Below, piece after piece: positions 1 to 10,591 of a DNA stretch of 64,000 bases. The notes below the pieces were generated by a model. It searched no databases. It was not told the DNA's origin and saw only the letters and a list, made by a program, of their open reading frames with translations. Made by a program: the position numbers and the translations under genes. Source of the DNA: Parietaria judaica (lineage: Eukaryota; Streptophyta; Magnoliopsida; Rosales; Urticaceae); contig OX940864.1 in NCBI GenBank assembly GCA_954871525.1, positions 27,026,001 through 27,090,000 on the forward strand, read 5' to 3'. Positions within the stretch are counted from its first letter, which is position 1. Every line of letters starts with the position of its first letter.

Positions 1-583
1 ACTATTTCTCCGGAAGCTTAAAAAGAACCATCAGTTAAAATTTTGCGACGGAATCCTGCCGGCGAAGCCCACGCTTCGGTACGAGGATTCCAGGAGAATA
101 TCCCGGAAGATCACGGGAGTTTCCCTCAGCACCGGCGGAGCCCTGCCCGATTCAGAACGCGCAGCCGGAGGTCGTCAATAGAGGTACGGCCTTATGCATT
201 GGGTTAATAAATGCAACCATTTACTGCTTTCTATTTATTTCCTATTATGACTAGATTATCAATAATGATATATGAATATTAAATTACATAATATTTATCA
301 GATCTTGTGAAATGGTTAGTATCCGATATCCGGACCGTTGGACGGATAACAAGTTATTCCGCTTTAAATTAATTTTTAAATGTTACCCGGACGGTTCGGA
401 GGCTATATTCGTGATAATATTCAAGGAATCTGAGACGTGATTCCCAACACCGAAGCCCATGGGGCCCGTGGTGGCCGGGGTCGGCCGGTGACGATATCGG
501 TGACTTTAACAGTCAGTGCCGGTGGCCGGTGGTATCTGGCTGATTTCCCGGGGACTCCGGAGATTCAGCGGGTTTTCTGTGCG
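1..583. other. 3'-side region of the Tat element, upstream of the antisense ORF
   Basis: The first 180 bases are GC-rich and the next 240 are AT-rich. The antisense reading frame is open from 437, but the first codon there is GTG and the first in-frame ATG is at 584. An upstream exon or leader is therefore possible. I cannot find the LTR terminus here that is seen at 10591. Confidence 0.4.
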
Positions 584-2780
584 ATGCCCCGGTCGTTGTT
601 TGGGTTGCCGAGGTCTATGTCGGCCGAGGCGGGTCCCTCTGTAGCGGGTCCCGAATATAATTTGCCTGTTGATTCGGGAGCGGGTCTGAGATCCTCCGGC
701 ATAGATGTAGATAGTATTAGGGTTGCCGTAGGTATTGCTTACGTGGCCTATGGCGTGGAGGGACCATGTTATGGTGCTAGCATAGCAGGCGGGTCATGCC
801 CTAATTTTGATAGGATAGTTAGGAGGAGGACTGGGTCCGCTTCCGGCGAGGGTGGCCTTTACTGGTCGCGTTCTCCCATATTTTTCCCGGATGTCAATAT
901 TTCGAGCACTGTCACCCCGGCGGAGCTTGGGGCCTTTTTTAGGGCCGAGCGTCTTGTCTTGCCGGAGGTATGTGCCCCGTCGGAGGGGGAATTCCCCGGA
1001 CATCCTCGCGACGGAATGGTCGCGGTCCCTTTAGAGAGTCTTCGGCTAGGTTTTTCCCTGCCGATCCCTTTTCTGTTAGAGCGGCCTCTCGTGTCGCTGG
1101 ACTTGCATCCGCTTCAGGTCCGCCCGGATACTTGGTGGTTTGCCGCCGGGATTTTCTCGATGTGGCGTGAAGGGCGAGGCCGAGATGTCACTCCCACCCA
1201 GCTCCGGAGACTCCTGCCCATCATCGTTTCCCAGGATGACCAAAGGGTCAACAATTGGGTCTTTCCCCGACCCGTCAGGGGCTTTCGAGTCAGAGACCTG
1301 GGTCCGGACCTAGATCCGGACTGGCATAGTCGGTGGGTTTGGGTCCCAAGCGTCTATCTGGGATCCGTTCTCCGAGGATTTGGGATCCCTCGGCTGTACA
1401 TGAGCACCGGCGTCGAGGATCGGGGCTTCGTCAGTTTTTTCTTGACGGGGTCCGCCATTCCCAGACGTTTCGCTTCTTTTTTAATGAGGGAAGCCTGGAT
1501 TCGGTCGGGGTGGATGTCTCCCCAGGCCGTGGCTGACTCAATTCCGGGCCTTGAAGAGAGGTCTATCGTTATACGTAGTTTTTTCTGCTTCTTTGCTGGT
1601 AATGATTACTTTATCGTACTCCGCCTCTGACATGGTTGTTTTTTCTTTTGCAGATATGGATCGTAGTTACGGATGGTCGTGGGGTCTTCCGCCTTTTCCC
1701 ACAGATGTGAGATCTTTTGATATATCCACCTTCGGCTATGGGAGGACGGATCCCATCCTTCCGTCTGGGGTGCCCCCTTTGCCGGGAGGGGCACCTGGTT
1801 ATGGCGCGCCTTTTTGGGTGTATGACTCGGCATATGACCAGCCTCCGATGGCTGGCCCGACGTTCACAGGGTATCACCCCTCTAGGTTCTATAGCCAGGC
1901 CCCGGTGCCTGAGCCGGTGTACCATGGCTACGCTCCCATAGGCGGGGCCATGCAGGCGGTACGCTTTATCGTCTCGTCGGCTTTTTATTTTTTACTTTCG
2001 TGAGGGCGCATACTTATGATTTTTTCCTTTGTTGCAGGTGATGCCGCCGTACAGCTATTCGACGCGTGGAGAGTCCAGCCGCGCTGGCGGGTCGCATGGG
2101 GAGACCGTTCCCGTGGGTCGGACGGGGTATACCGGGGACAGGGTGTAGGAGGCCGGGCGTCGGGTCGAATTCCCGCAGTCCGATACTGTCGTAGCTTGGC
2201 AATTCATCCGGGAAGCTCATGAGGGGCATTTCGCTGCCTCTAGAGAGGCCTCTCGTTCTTAGGCCGATGCCACCCATTACTCCGCCCAGCTCGGGGCCGC
2301 CCACGAGGCGTTAGCGATGAGAGATGCGAAGATAGAGCATCTTCGATGAGCGCACGCCATCGAGCTTGATTCCGCAAGGTGGGATGGTTTTGTGAACAGT
2401 GTGGTGGATATGCTCCGGGCGAACCCGCACATGTACCTTTGCACCTCATTTCTCCTAAACCATCGGGTTCCGCCAGAAGTCTTGGCTGCACTGGAGCCTT
2501 TTATTGCCATTGTTCCCCCTCCGGGGCCGATTTTGAACCTCCTGGTGACGGGATATCGTTCTCAGCGGGCGTTCATCCTCCGGGGGCTGGTAGTGTGGGA
2601 AGCGTGGCCGGTGGAGTTAAGGATCATGTTCCCCCAGCCTCTCCTTTCATCGAGGCTGATTATTACGTCCCCGATCTTGATCATATTGCCCCTGCCAATG
2701 CGGGGGCGGAGGACGCGGCCACTGGCGATGAAGAGGTGGACGAGGAGACCACAGATGATGATGACGATCGTTCGCCGTGA
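584..2780 (+). pseudogene. Antisense spliced gene of the Tat element, transposase_28-like, interrupted
   Basis: The gene lies on the plus strand, opposite to gag-pol. Inferred exon 1 is 584-1574 (open from 437), exon 2 is 1654-1958 and exon 3 starts at 2038. Introns 1575-1653 and 1959-2037 are GT-AG with T-rich tracts ending TTTTGCAG and GTTGCAG, and these joins keep the frame. Exon 1 carries a stretch starting VPLESLRLGFSLPIPFLLER with two tryptophans further on. It resembles the family Pfam calls 'putative gypsy type transposon' (PF04195). Exon 3 runs into TAG at 2146-2148, yet the same frame continues coding-like through two more stops to about 2500. A different frame then gives an acidic tail ending DDDDDRSP at 2780. 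I read this as a decayed extra ORF of the kind known in Retand-type elements. The molecular function of this family is not known to me. Confidence 0.6.
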
Positions 2781-4177
2781 CACGCCGTTTCTTTTTTTTT
2801 TTGAAACAATGGGGAGTGTATTTTTCCCGTATATAGAGCTTGTAGCTTCCAGTCTTGCCGCATGTGGCATGAGTTTTGCAGCGCCTTTAGGTGCATTTCT
2901 TGTATAGGTGGACATGTTCTGCTGTAGCGAGCCGCCGTGGTTCATTAGGAGTAGCCACTTGTGATGTAACCGTAATGTTGACCTACGAATATCAAACTTT
3001 TACTTTCATCGTGTACGTTGGCTCTTTGCTCGTCTCTTATTTGATTGCTTTGGAATAAGATTTGTCTTCTGGCCATGTATCGAGCACTTCGAGCTTTTGG
3101 CCGATGCCCTAGTCTTATCACGTGTTGCGCATCGTCAAGCGCTCGGTTTTGGGCCGAGAACTACTTTCGAGGCGTCTTAGTGTACTTGGAGCCGGGTCGC
3201 GCTGTATAGAGCGCTATAAGTCCCGGACTTATGGCAAGTTGCGCGTCGTCAAGCGCTCGGTTTTGAGCCGAGGACTACTTGCGAGGCGTCTTAGTGTACT
3301 TGGAGCCGGGTCGCGCTGTATAGAGCGCTATAAGTCCCGGTCTTATGGCAAGTTGCACGTCGTCAAGCGCTCGGTTTTGAGCCGAGGACTACTTGCGAGG
3401 CGTCTTAGTGTACTTGGAGCCGGGTCGCGCTGTATAGAGCGCTATAAGTCCCGGACTTATGGTAAGTTGCGCGTCGTCAAGCGCTCGGTTTTGAGCCGAG
3501 GACTACTTCCGAGGCGTCTTAGTGTACTTGGAGCCGGGTCGCGCTGTGTAGAGCGCTATAAGTCTCGGACTTATGGCAAGTTGCGTGTCATCAAGCGCTC
3601 GGTTTTGAGCCGAGGACTACTTGCGAGGCGTCTTAGTGTACTTGGAGCCGGGTCGCGCTGTATGGAGCGCTATAAGTCCCGGTCTTATAGCAAGTTGCGC
3701 GCTGTCAAGCGCTCGGTTTTGAGCCGAGGACTACTTGCGAGGCGTCTTTATTGCCTGAGTTGGCGCGATCGAGATCCGGGCCTTTCTCGGTGTTTTGAGT
3801 TGCCTGAGTCGATGGGATCGAGATCCGGGCCTTTCTCGGTCTTTTGTTTTTTGTTTTTGTATTTTCCCTCATTTTTCCTATATCAAAGCCCTAGTTTCCG
3901 AGTAAACTTGTAAAGGTTGTGAGGAAACTTTAAGAGGTATTTATTCGCGGAAAAAGAAAGACTTTATATATATATATATAATATATATATATATATAACA
4001 TTTGGCGCTTCTTGTGGCGCTCTTCTTTTACATATGTTGGCTACCGGAGCTATTCCCGTGCCATTGGTACATCACTTCTTGGTTTTTTCTTCGGGTTGGA
4101 TCTTAGCTTCAGCTTCCGGTTGAATCTTAGCTTCAGCTATTTCCATCTTATTTTCACCCATAGCCTTGTCGGGCTCA
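2781..4177 (-). other. 3' untranslated region of the Tat element
   Basis: This region lies between the antisense gene and the integrase stop. It contains the 114-bp tandem array (own entry), two copies of an approximately 45-bp unit sharing GATCGAGATCCGGGCC at about 3754-3842, and a TA microsatellite at 3968-4001. No separate gene is visible. Hypervariable tandem repeats in this position are known for Tat elements. Confidence 0.6.
3127..3750. repeat. 114-bp tandem repeat, about 5.5 copies
   Basis: Copies begin at 3127, 3241, 3355, 3469, 3583 and 3697 with the motif GCGCGTCGTCAAGCGCTCGG or a close variant. The period is exactly 114 bp, which is 38 codons, so one plus-strand frame stays open through the whole array (from 3122 to 3913). 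Copies differ by only a few substitutions, so the array is young or homogenised. The long open frame is most simply a by-product of the repeat length, not a protein gene. Confidence 0.95.
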
Positions 4178-5344
4178 CTAGTGGTACTGCTTCAGGTGTT
4201 CGACGTTCCAGGGGCGGGGGATTTCGCAACCCCTCATTTCCCGTAGCCAGTATGTTCCGTCTTGAATCACCTTGGAGATGCGGTATGGGCCTTCCCAAGT
4301 TGGCCCGAGGGTTCCGGCGCCGAGGACTTGGGTGTTTTGGTCAACTTTTCTCAGGACCAGGCTTCCTTCCAAGAAGCGTCTCGCCTTGACTTTAGAGTTG
4401 TAGTAGCGTTCTACAACTCGCTTCTGGGCGACCAGTCTGGTGTACGCTTCATTTCGCTTTTCTTCGAGAAGGTCAAGCTCTTGTCGCAGCGCCTCGTCAT
4501 TGCGTACTTCGTCGAAGAACTCGACTCGCGGCGAGGGGACGCTTATCTCAGCGGGGATGACAGCCTCGACTCCGTAGGTTAGAGCAAATGGGGTTTCACC
4601 AGTGGCATTGCGCGTGGTAGTCTGATAGGCCCAGAGTACTGAGGGAAACTCTTCCGCCCATTTCCTCTTCTTTTCATCAAGTTTCCTTTTCAGGATGGTC
4701 TTAATGTCTTTGTTGACTGACTCTACTTGACTGTTCGCCTGGGGGTAGACGGGTGACGAGTAAGTGTTGTTGATTCCGAGATCTTGGCAGAAAGCTCGGA
4801 GGTCGACATTGTCGAACTGTTTCCTGTTATCAGTTATCAGTGAGGCGGGGATCCCGTGCCGACAAATGATGTTGCGCCATATGAAGTTCGTCATGTTTTT
4901 CTGTGTGATTTTCGCGATTGGTTCTGCCTCGACCCACTTGGTAAAGTAGTCGATGGCCATTATCGCGTACTCGACGCCTCCTGGGGCTTTTGGAAGTTTC
5001 CTGATCAGGTCGATTCCCCACTTGGCGAACGGTTGAGGGACCATTACCAGACACAATGGGACTGCAGGTAGGTGAGGCACCTTGGCGAACCGTTGGCATT
5101 TGTCACATTTGCGGGAGATCTCATTCGCGTCTTTTCTGAGGGTCGGCCAGAAATAGCCTTGCTTAAGGGCATTGAGGGCCAAAGACCGTCCGACATAGTG
5201 GTTGCCACAGATTCCTTGATGGATTTCTCGGAGGACGAGATCTGCGTCATCCCGGGGAAGACATTTGATAAGGGGCTGCATGAAACCGCGCTTGTAAAGA
5301 TTGCCGTCATGCATCACATATCTCGTTTCCCAGAGCTTGAGCTG
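4178..5344 (-). pseudogene. Tat element integrase domain
   Basis: An open frame of about 380 codons ends at 4178 with a tail reading NVEHLKQYH. Counting from 5317, the zinc-binding HHCC motif is H33, H40, C71, C74 and the catalytic triad is D103 (GIDLI), D163 (ITDN) and E199 (VESVNKD). D163 and E199 are separated by 35 residues, as required for a DD35E integrase. All catalytic residues are present, so this module looks intact. It is separated from the upstream RNase H by an in-frame TGA at 5345-5347, which fits a CGA-to-TGA change. Integrase would insert the cDNA copy of the element into chromosomal DNA. Confidence 0.9.
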
Positions 5345-5989
5345 TCATGCTTTGTTTCGATCTGCGGGGAGAACGCCACGCTCTAAGTACTTAATGATAG
5401 GCGACATCCAGTTGTCTTCTTCTTCGCTGGTGATGGCGAGGATTTGGCTTTTCTTGATGGACGGGCACTCGAGGGCCTCGACTGGAACTTTGCCTAGCTC
5501 CTCGTTGTCAGCTCCTGATGCCATTCTGGCTAATGTGTCGGCCTCGAAGTTCTCGGCTCGAGGTATTTGAGTGATCTCATACCATGCTAAGAACTCCAAA
5601 CGATGCAGCGTTTCCGCGAGGTAGGCCGCCATATTCTCTTCTTTAGTCTGGTACTCGCCTTCTATTTGCTTCACGATCAGTTGAGAGTCGCAGTAGATCT
5701 TCAGGTTTTTCGCTTCGAGTTTTCGAGCGATCTGAAGTCCGGCCAACAGTGCCTCGTATTCTGCCTCGTTGTTTGTGGCGTTGAACCCGAATCGGATGGC
5801 GTAGCATAGTTTTCCACCTTCGGGGTTGGTAAGCAGGATACCTGCCCCTGAGCCGTTGGTGTGTGAGGCGTCGTCAACGTGGAGGCTCCAGACGGAACCG
5901 TCGGGGCTCGATTTTTGTTTGGGGCAGCCCGCCGAGCTCCTCTTCGGTTTCGACCTCCGCATCGTAAGTGAATTCGGCGATGAAGTCTG
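5345..5989 (-). pseudogene. Second (archaeal-type) RNase H domain of the Tat element
   Basis: The translation from about 5920 down to 5345 has the RNase H fold motifs in order: HVDDASHTNGSGAG (first aspartate), NNEAEYEALLAGL (glutamate), IYCDSQLIVKQ (second aspartate) and a final AENFEADTLARMAS. A second RNase H downstream of the RT-linked one is characteristic of the Tat lineage. Upstream, the linker reads AVADFIAEFTYDAEVETEEE in a different frame between about 6020 and 5915. Two compensating frameshifts therefore lie on either side of it. The frame ends at a TGA directly before the integrase. Confidence 0.85.
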
Positions 5990-7180
5990 CTACCGCCTGC
6001 GGTTTGATGGCGATTCGGGCTGGTACTCCACACCGTATTCCCCCAGTTCTTGTGACCAGATCGACATTCGTGCTGAGGTACCTTTGAGGAGTGCCTTTCG
6101 AACCGGGTGCTCTGTCCTCACTATGATTTGGTGAGCTTGGAAGTACGGGCAGATCTTCTTTGCGGTGGTGATCAGTGTGAGCGCCAGCTTTTCGATCTGC
6201 GTGTAGCGAGTCTCGGCGTCGAGGAGAGCTTTGCTGACGTAGTAGACCGGCAACTGCTTCTTTTCTTCTTCTCGAACCAAGACCGCGCTGACGGCCCTGG
6301 TTGAGATTGAGAGGTAGAGGAATAGAGCCTCATCGTCTTTTGGTTTTGACAATAAAGGTGGCGACCCAAGGTAGGCTTTTAGTTCCTGGAATACGGCTTC
6401 GCATATCTCGTGCCATGCAAAATTCTTTCCGCTTTTGAGGGGCTGGAAGAACGGCTGGCACCGGTCTGTGGCTTTTGACACGAATCGCCCCAGGGCGTTG
6501 ATGCGCCCGTTGAGGCTTTGCACTTCCTTGATTCTTCGGGGGCTCTTCATTTCGACTAGAGCCCTGATTTTTTCGGGGTTTGCTTCGATTCCTCGTCGGT
6601 TGACGATGAATCCTAGGAACTTCCCAGACTCGACCCCGAACGTGCACTTAGTGGGATTCAGTTTCATTTGGTACCTTCGGAGAAGAGTGAAGGTTTCTCG
6701 AAGGTCTTTGTTGGTTTCATCAAGGCTTTTGACGATCATGTCGTCGACATAGACTTCCATTGTTTTCCCGATCAGCGGGGCGAACATCTGATTGACCAAG
6801 CGCTGGTACGTGGCTCCAGCGTTTTTGAGCCCAAATGGCATGGCTTTGTAACAGTAGAGACCGCGGTCAGTGATGAACGTGGTGTGTATCTGGTCGGGCT
6901 CATGCATTCGGATTTGGTTGTATCTCGAATACGCGTCTACCAGCTTATCGATCCTCGGGAGAGGAAAACAATCCTTTGGACATGCCGTGTTGAGGTCGGA
7001 ATAGTCTATGCAGATCCGCCATTTGTCGTTGGGCTTTTTTAGCATCACGACGTTGGACACCCACTCCGGGTACGTGACTTCTCTGATGAAGTCCGCCGTG
7101 ATGAGTTTGTTGACTTCGTCGTTGATGGCTTGATATCTTTCCGGATTAAAGGACCGCCGTCGTTGTACTTTGGGTGTCCT
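5990..7180 (-). pseudogene. Reverse transcriptase and RNase H of the Tat element
   Basis: The frame continues from the protease through QRRRSFNPERYQAINDEV and the RT core. RT landmarks are KWRICIDYSDLN, MPFGLKNAGATYQ and the active-site YVDD at 6740-6751, followed by the connection domain and the RT-linked RNase H. Between LVD and AYSRYNQIRM, about ten residues normally present in this family are missing without a frame change, which removes part of the palm region before the second catalytic block. The frame breaks at about 6020 by a frameshift and then meets TAG at 5990. The enzyme would copy element RNA into DNA inside virus-like particles. This copy is probably inactive. Confidence 0.9.
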
Positions 7181-8584
7181 TCATTTCTCGATATTGAGTT
7201 TGTGGAAGGCGACTTCGGGGTCGATGCCCGGCATGTCGGCATGTGACCAGGCGAAAACGTCCTTGAACTCTTGCAGGAAGGCGGCCAGTTGCATTTTAAT
7301 CATGACGGGCACCTGGGCACCGACTGAAACGGTCCTTTCTGGCTTCTCTTCATCCAGGGTGACCGCTGTTACATCGGAAGAGGGTTCCATCGTGGGTTTG
7401 CGCTTCGCGTTTCTTAGGTCGAGCTCACCGAACATCCGTGCCTTCTCGGAACCGGGGGTGAGATTTTCATTTATCTGTTGGATCGTGTGGATGACCAACT
7501 CGCTCTTCCCGATTTTCGTTCCTTGGGCATAACAGGTTCTGGATTCCCGTTGCCTTCCCCTTAGGATTCCAATCCCGTTCTCCGTGGGAAATTTTACGAG
7601 CAAATGGAAGGTGGAGGCGATGGCCTGGAGTTTGTTGAGAGACGGCCTTCCCATGATGATGTTGTAAGACGATGGTTGGTCCACCACGAGATATCGGATC
7701 ATCTTGGTGACTATGGCCCCGTCTTCGGATCCGAATGTTGTTGGGAGGTCGATGGCTCCTTCGGCAAAGACCGGCTTTCCGTTGAAGCCGTAGAGCGGGG
7801 TCTTGATGGCCGTCGGGACGAGTCCTCCGAGACTGATGCGTTCCAGGGCGGCCTTGAAGATAACGTCGGCCGAGCTTCCATTGTCGACCAGTACTCGCCT
7901 GATTCGGTTGTTGGCGATCAGCGTCTCTATCACGATGGCGTCATTGTGAGGACTCGAGATTCGTCGAGCCTCTTCTTCTGTGAAAGTGATGGCTTGGCTG
8001 GGAAGCACCGTCGTAGAACTGGTTAGTTTCGTGAGGTTGATCTGGTGTTCCTCGCTGTCACTTTCCAGGGCTCGGGCGTATCTCTTTCGCTTGTTGTTGG
8101 AGTCCCTAGTTTCTGGTCCACCTAGGATAGTGGATACAACATGATACTGGGGTGTTTTGCCTTTGGTTCGCTCTTCGTCTTGGCGAGGCTTGTGATCGTC
8201 TTGGGATTGTTCACCTTCTCGAGACAGGGGGTTGCTGGCTTTCCTGCTTCCCGCCACGAGTTTCTTGACAAATTCTTTTAACTGTCCGTCCTGGATGAGC
8301 TGCTCGATTTGTTTCCTCAATTGCCAGCATTCTGACGTCAAGTGGCCGTGGTCCTGGTGATATTCGCAGTACCGATCTTTTTCTCGGTTGGCCTTCCTGG
8401 GCAGAGGCCGTGGAGGGCCGAATTTCTCTTTGTGGAGGTTGAAAATCGTTGCTGGTGACACGGTTAGCGGGGTATAGTTTGCGTCCCTGCGGAAACCCTC
8501 CGCTCGCTTAGGGCGCTGTTGTCGTCCTTCAGAGTTTGACTGCTGGCGTTGCCTCTTTCTTTGAGACTCATCATCATTTCTCCT
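7181..8584 (-). pseudogene. Gag C-terminus (zinc knuckle) and aspartic protease of the Tat element
   Basis: This is in the same frame as gag, after a TAA at 8585. The segment has the Tat-type zinc finger CEYHQDHGHLTSEC at about 8368-8327, followed by a WQLRKQIEQLI helix. A charged linker comes next, then the retroviral-type aspartic protease with active site LVDNGSSADV at about 7888-7859. Asn in place of Thr in the D-T/S-G triad is common in Tat elements. The segment ends with HKLNIEK and TGA at 7181-7183, after which the RT frame simply continues, so this stop is a later mutation. Confidence 0.85.
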
Positions 8585-9928
8585 TTAGTCGTTCCGGCTT
8601 TGCTCGTCCAGGCTGAGTTGGCTTCGACTGACGAAGTATTCGTCGGCGGCGATGTCTTCCGCTGCCCTAGCCATTAGTTCGGCCATGGAAGCAGGTCTCT
8701 TTTTGACCAGGGAGAGCGTGAATTTGCTCACTGGGAGGCCATCGATTACTGCGGTGACGGCGTCGTCGTCGGTATAGCTCACGACTTTATTCGCCTCCTC
8801 CGTGAATCTTTTCAAGTAAGCCTGGAGAGATTCGTCTTTGCGCTGCTTGAGGGACCACAGGTACGACTTTCCTTTTCGCTGCGTGATCGAGCTAGCGAAG
8901 CGGGATATGAAGCGTTCCTTCAGCTCTTCAAAGGATTCAATCGACCCTTTGGGGAGTCGTTGGTACCATTCGAAGGCCAGTCCGGCAAGGGTGAGGCAGA
9001 ACGCCTGGCACATTGTGAAGGGCGAGCATCTCTTTACCCGCATGGCAAACTAGTATTGCACTAGATGGTATGTGGGATCTGTCGTGCCGTCGTAGACGAG
9101 ATTTAGCGGGAATCGGAGGTCTCCGCTGAGATCTTCGTCGAGTAAGTGGCTTGCCAGAAGGGAGATGATTCTCTCCGCCATACTTCGTTTGGCGGGATCA
9201 GTGCTATTGGCGGCGGCGAGTTCTTTCAGGTCTCTTCTTAGAGCTTCGACCTCGTTTCTCAGTCCGTCGTTTGGCGGGGGCGCTGTCGGGCCAGGTTCCG
9301 GGGCCGTGTTGGCTCCTCTCGTCATGTGATACATGGCGGGGGGTGCGGAACTTCTAGACCCTTCTGATTCGGCACTGTCCGGATTTCTCTGAGGGCTAGG
9401 TTCTTCCCTTCATCGTTCGAGGTGTCGTCGTAAGTCTTTTTCTTGACGGAAGTGATTTAGACGGTGACGGAGATCCTCCTGATTTTCCGGGCGTGCCTGC
9501 TGGCGACGATGATTTTTCCGCGCCTTAACGCTTTCAGCGTTACTTTCGTCTCCTCCCAGATGTTCAAAGGCGGAAAGTCGGGTCGACTGTGATTGGGTCG
9601 GCTCTTGAATGCCTCGACGGGCCTGCTGAGTCGCAGGTGGCCCTCGTTGTGTGAGTTCGAGGGCCTCTTCTGGGCTCTCCTCTTTGTCGATGGCTTCAAG
9701 GTTGGTGTCGTTGTTGCCGAGACGTTTGGACACAAGATCAGCCAGGCGGAAGACACTATCTTCCAGCCGAGTCAGCCGTTCCTTTTTTTCGTTGACAGAG
9801 GGCTCTTGTTGCGTGCTCGTGTTGGGCCGGTTGAGAGCCTGGGTTCGGCGTGCGTTCACCCGAGCCCGAGTGTTGAGTGCGATACTTCCCACGGGGCGGG
9901 AAGAGGTGCCTTTTGTCGTATCTGACAT
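8585..9928 (-). pseudogene. Gag of the Tat element
   Basis: The start is the ATG at 9926-9928 (MSDTTKGTSSRPVGS), chosen because sequence upstream is the minisatellite. The frame is interrupted by TGA at 9410-9412 and TAG at 9050-9052. It then covers the conserved retrotransposon gag core: FCLTLAGLAFEWYQRLPKGS, FISRFASSITQ and LQAYLKRFTEEANKV. It ends at TAA 8585-8587, beyond which the same frame leads into the zinc knuckle. A heptad-like stretch (LTRLEDSVFRLADLVSKRL) near the N terminus could be a coiled coil. Gag would form the particle shell. Three stops mean it cannot be made as one protein. Confidence 0.85.
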
Positions 9929-9934
9929 CGAAAT

Positions 9935-10275
9935 TCCGAGCGTCTTCGAGTGTCTTCGAATGTGTTCGAATGTATTCGAACGCGTTCGAGTGCGCTTGAG
10001 TTTCTTCGGGTGGGCTTGAACGCCTTTGAGCTTCTTTGAAAGTCTCCGAGTGTGTTCGAACGCCTTCGAGTTTCTTCGAACGCCTTCGAGTGTGTTCGAA
10101 TGCCTTCGAGTTTCTTTGAACGCCTTCGAGTGTGTTCGAACGCCTTCGAGTGTGCTCGAACGCCTTCGAGTTTCTTCGAACGCCTTCGAGTGTGCTCGAA
10201 TGCCTTCGAGTTTCTTCGAACGCCTTCGAGTGTGTTCGAACGCCTTCGAATGCGTTCGAATGTAGTCGAATACCT
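9935..10275. repeat. 20-bp minisatellite (40-bp higher-order unit) before gag
   Basis: The plus strand alternates units such as GAGTGTGTTCGAACGCCTTC and GAGTTTCTTCGAACGCCTTC for about 340 bp, roughly 16 units of 20 bp. Because 20 is not a multiple of 3, each strand is read in all three frames along the array, and several long overlapping frames are open through it on both strands. It sits where the 5' leader and primer-binding site should be, between LTR-like sequence and the gag ATG. Confidence 0.9.
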
Positions 10276-10591
10276 GCTGGGTCGCCTGGCGCGTGTCAGG
10301 TGGCTTTCGGGGGCTGTGGGGCCCACTCGGGTGACCCTTGGGGCCCGCTCGGGTGTTTCTCGACGTGTCCTGGAGGCCCCGGGTGTTTCCCGAGGCCATT
10401 TTTTACTAATTTTATATCGATTTTGGGTGTTTCGATATTTTTGGGATCATCTGGACCTTTTATTTTTCGAAAACGGGCTTCCGGTGAATATTTTGGGTGA
10501 AATTGATCATAATTAATAAAAGAAAAATTCATTTACATAATTTTTCTTTTGTTAATTAATAATAAACCAATCACGTAAAACACCCGTAACA
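10276..10591 (-). repeat. Partial 5' LTR of the Tat element
   Basis: The minus strand begins TGTTACGGGTGTTTTACG at 10591 and is recognisably similar over its length to an LTR fragment beginning TGATACGGGTATTTTAAG at 14846. Shared blocks include ATATTCACCGGAAG and GGCCCCACAG. After about 315 bp the sequence passes into the minisatellite, with no matching LTR 3' end and no TGG-type primer-binding site. The LTR therefore looks truncated or rearranged. Confidence 0.6.

Larger units (their letters stand above)
1..10591 (-). mobile_element. Degenerate Tat-lineage (Retand-like) Ty3/gypsy LTR retrotransposon
   Basis: Reading from the right on the minus strand: an LTR-like block starting TGTTACGGG at 10591, a 20-bp minisatellite, gag, zinc knuckle, protease, reverse transcriptase, RNase H, a second RNase H, integrase, a 114-bp tandem repeat, and an antisense gene on the plus strand. 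The second RNase H between the first RNase H and integrase, and extra ORFs or tandem repeats between integrase and the 3' LTR, are known hallmarks of the Tat lineage. I see no copy of the LTR terminus in the first 436 bases, so the 3' LTR is probably beyond the left edge. All pol modules sit in one frame but are broken by at least five stops and two frameshifts, so the copy is not autonomous. Confidence 0.9.

Noticed and set aside
437..583. Start of the antisense gene at 437
   Set aside because: The codon there is GTG. A plant gene should start at ATG (584) or in an upstream exon.
3122..3913. 263-codon open frame of 38-residue repeats
   Set aside because: It exists because the tandem unit is 114 bp, a multiple of 3. 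It has no start context or domain and lies in the retrotransposon 3' region.
10026..10516. Long plus-strand frames over the 20-bp minisatellite
   Set aside because: Repeat artefact: several overlapping frames are open at once and none has non-repeat coding support.
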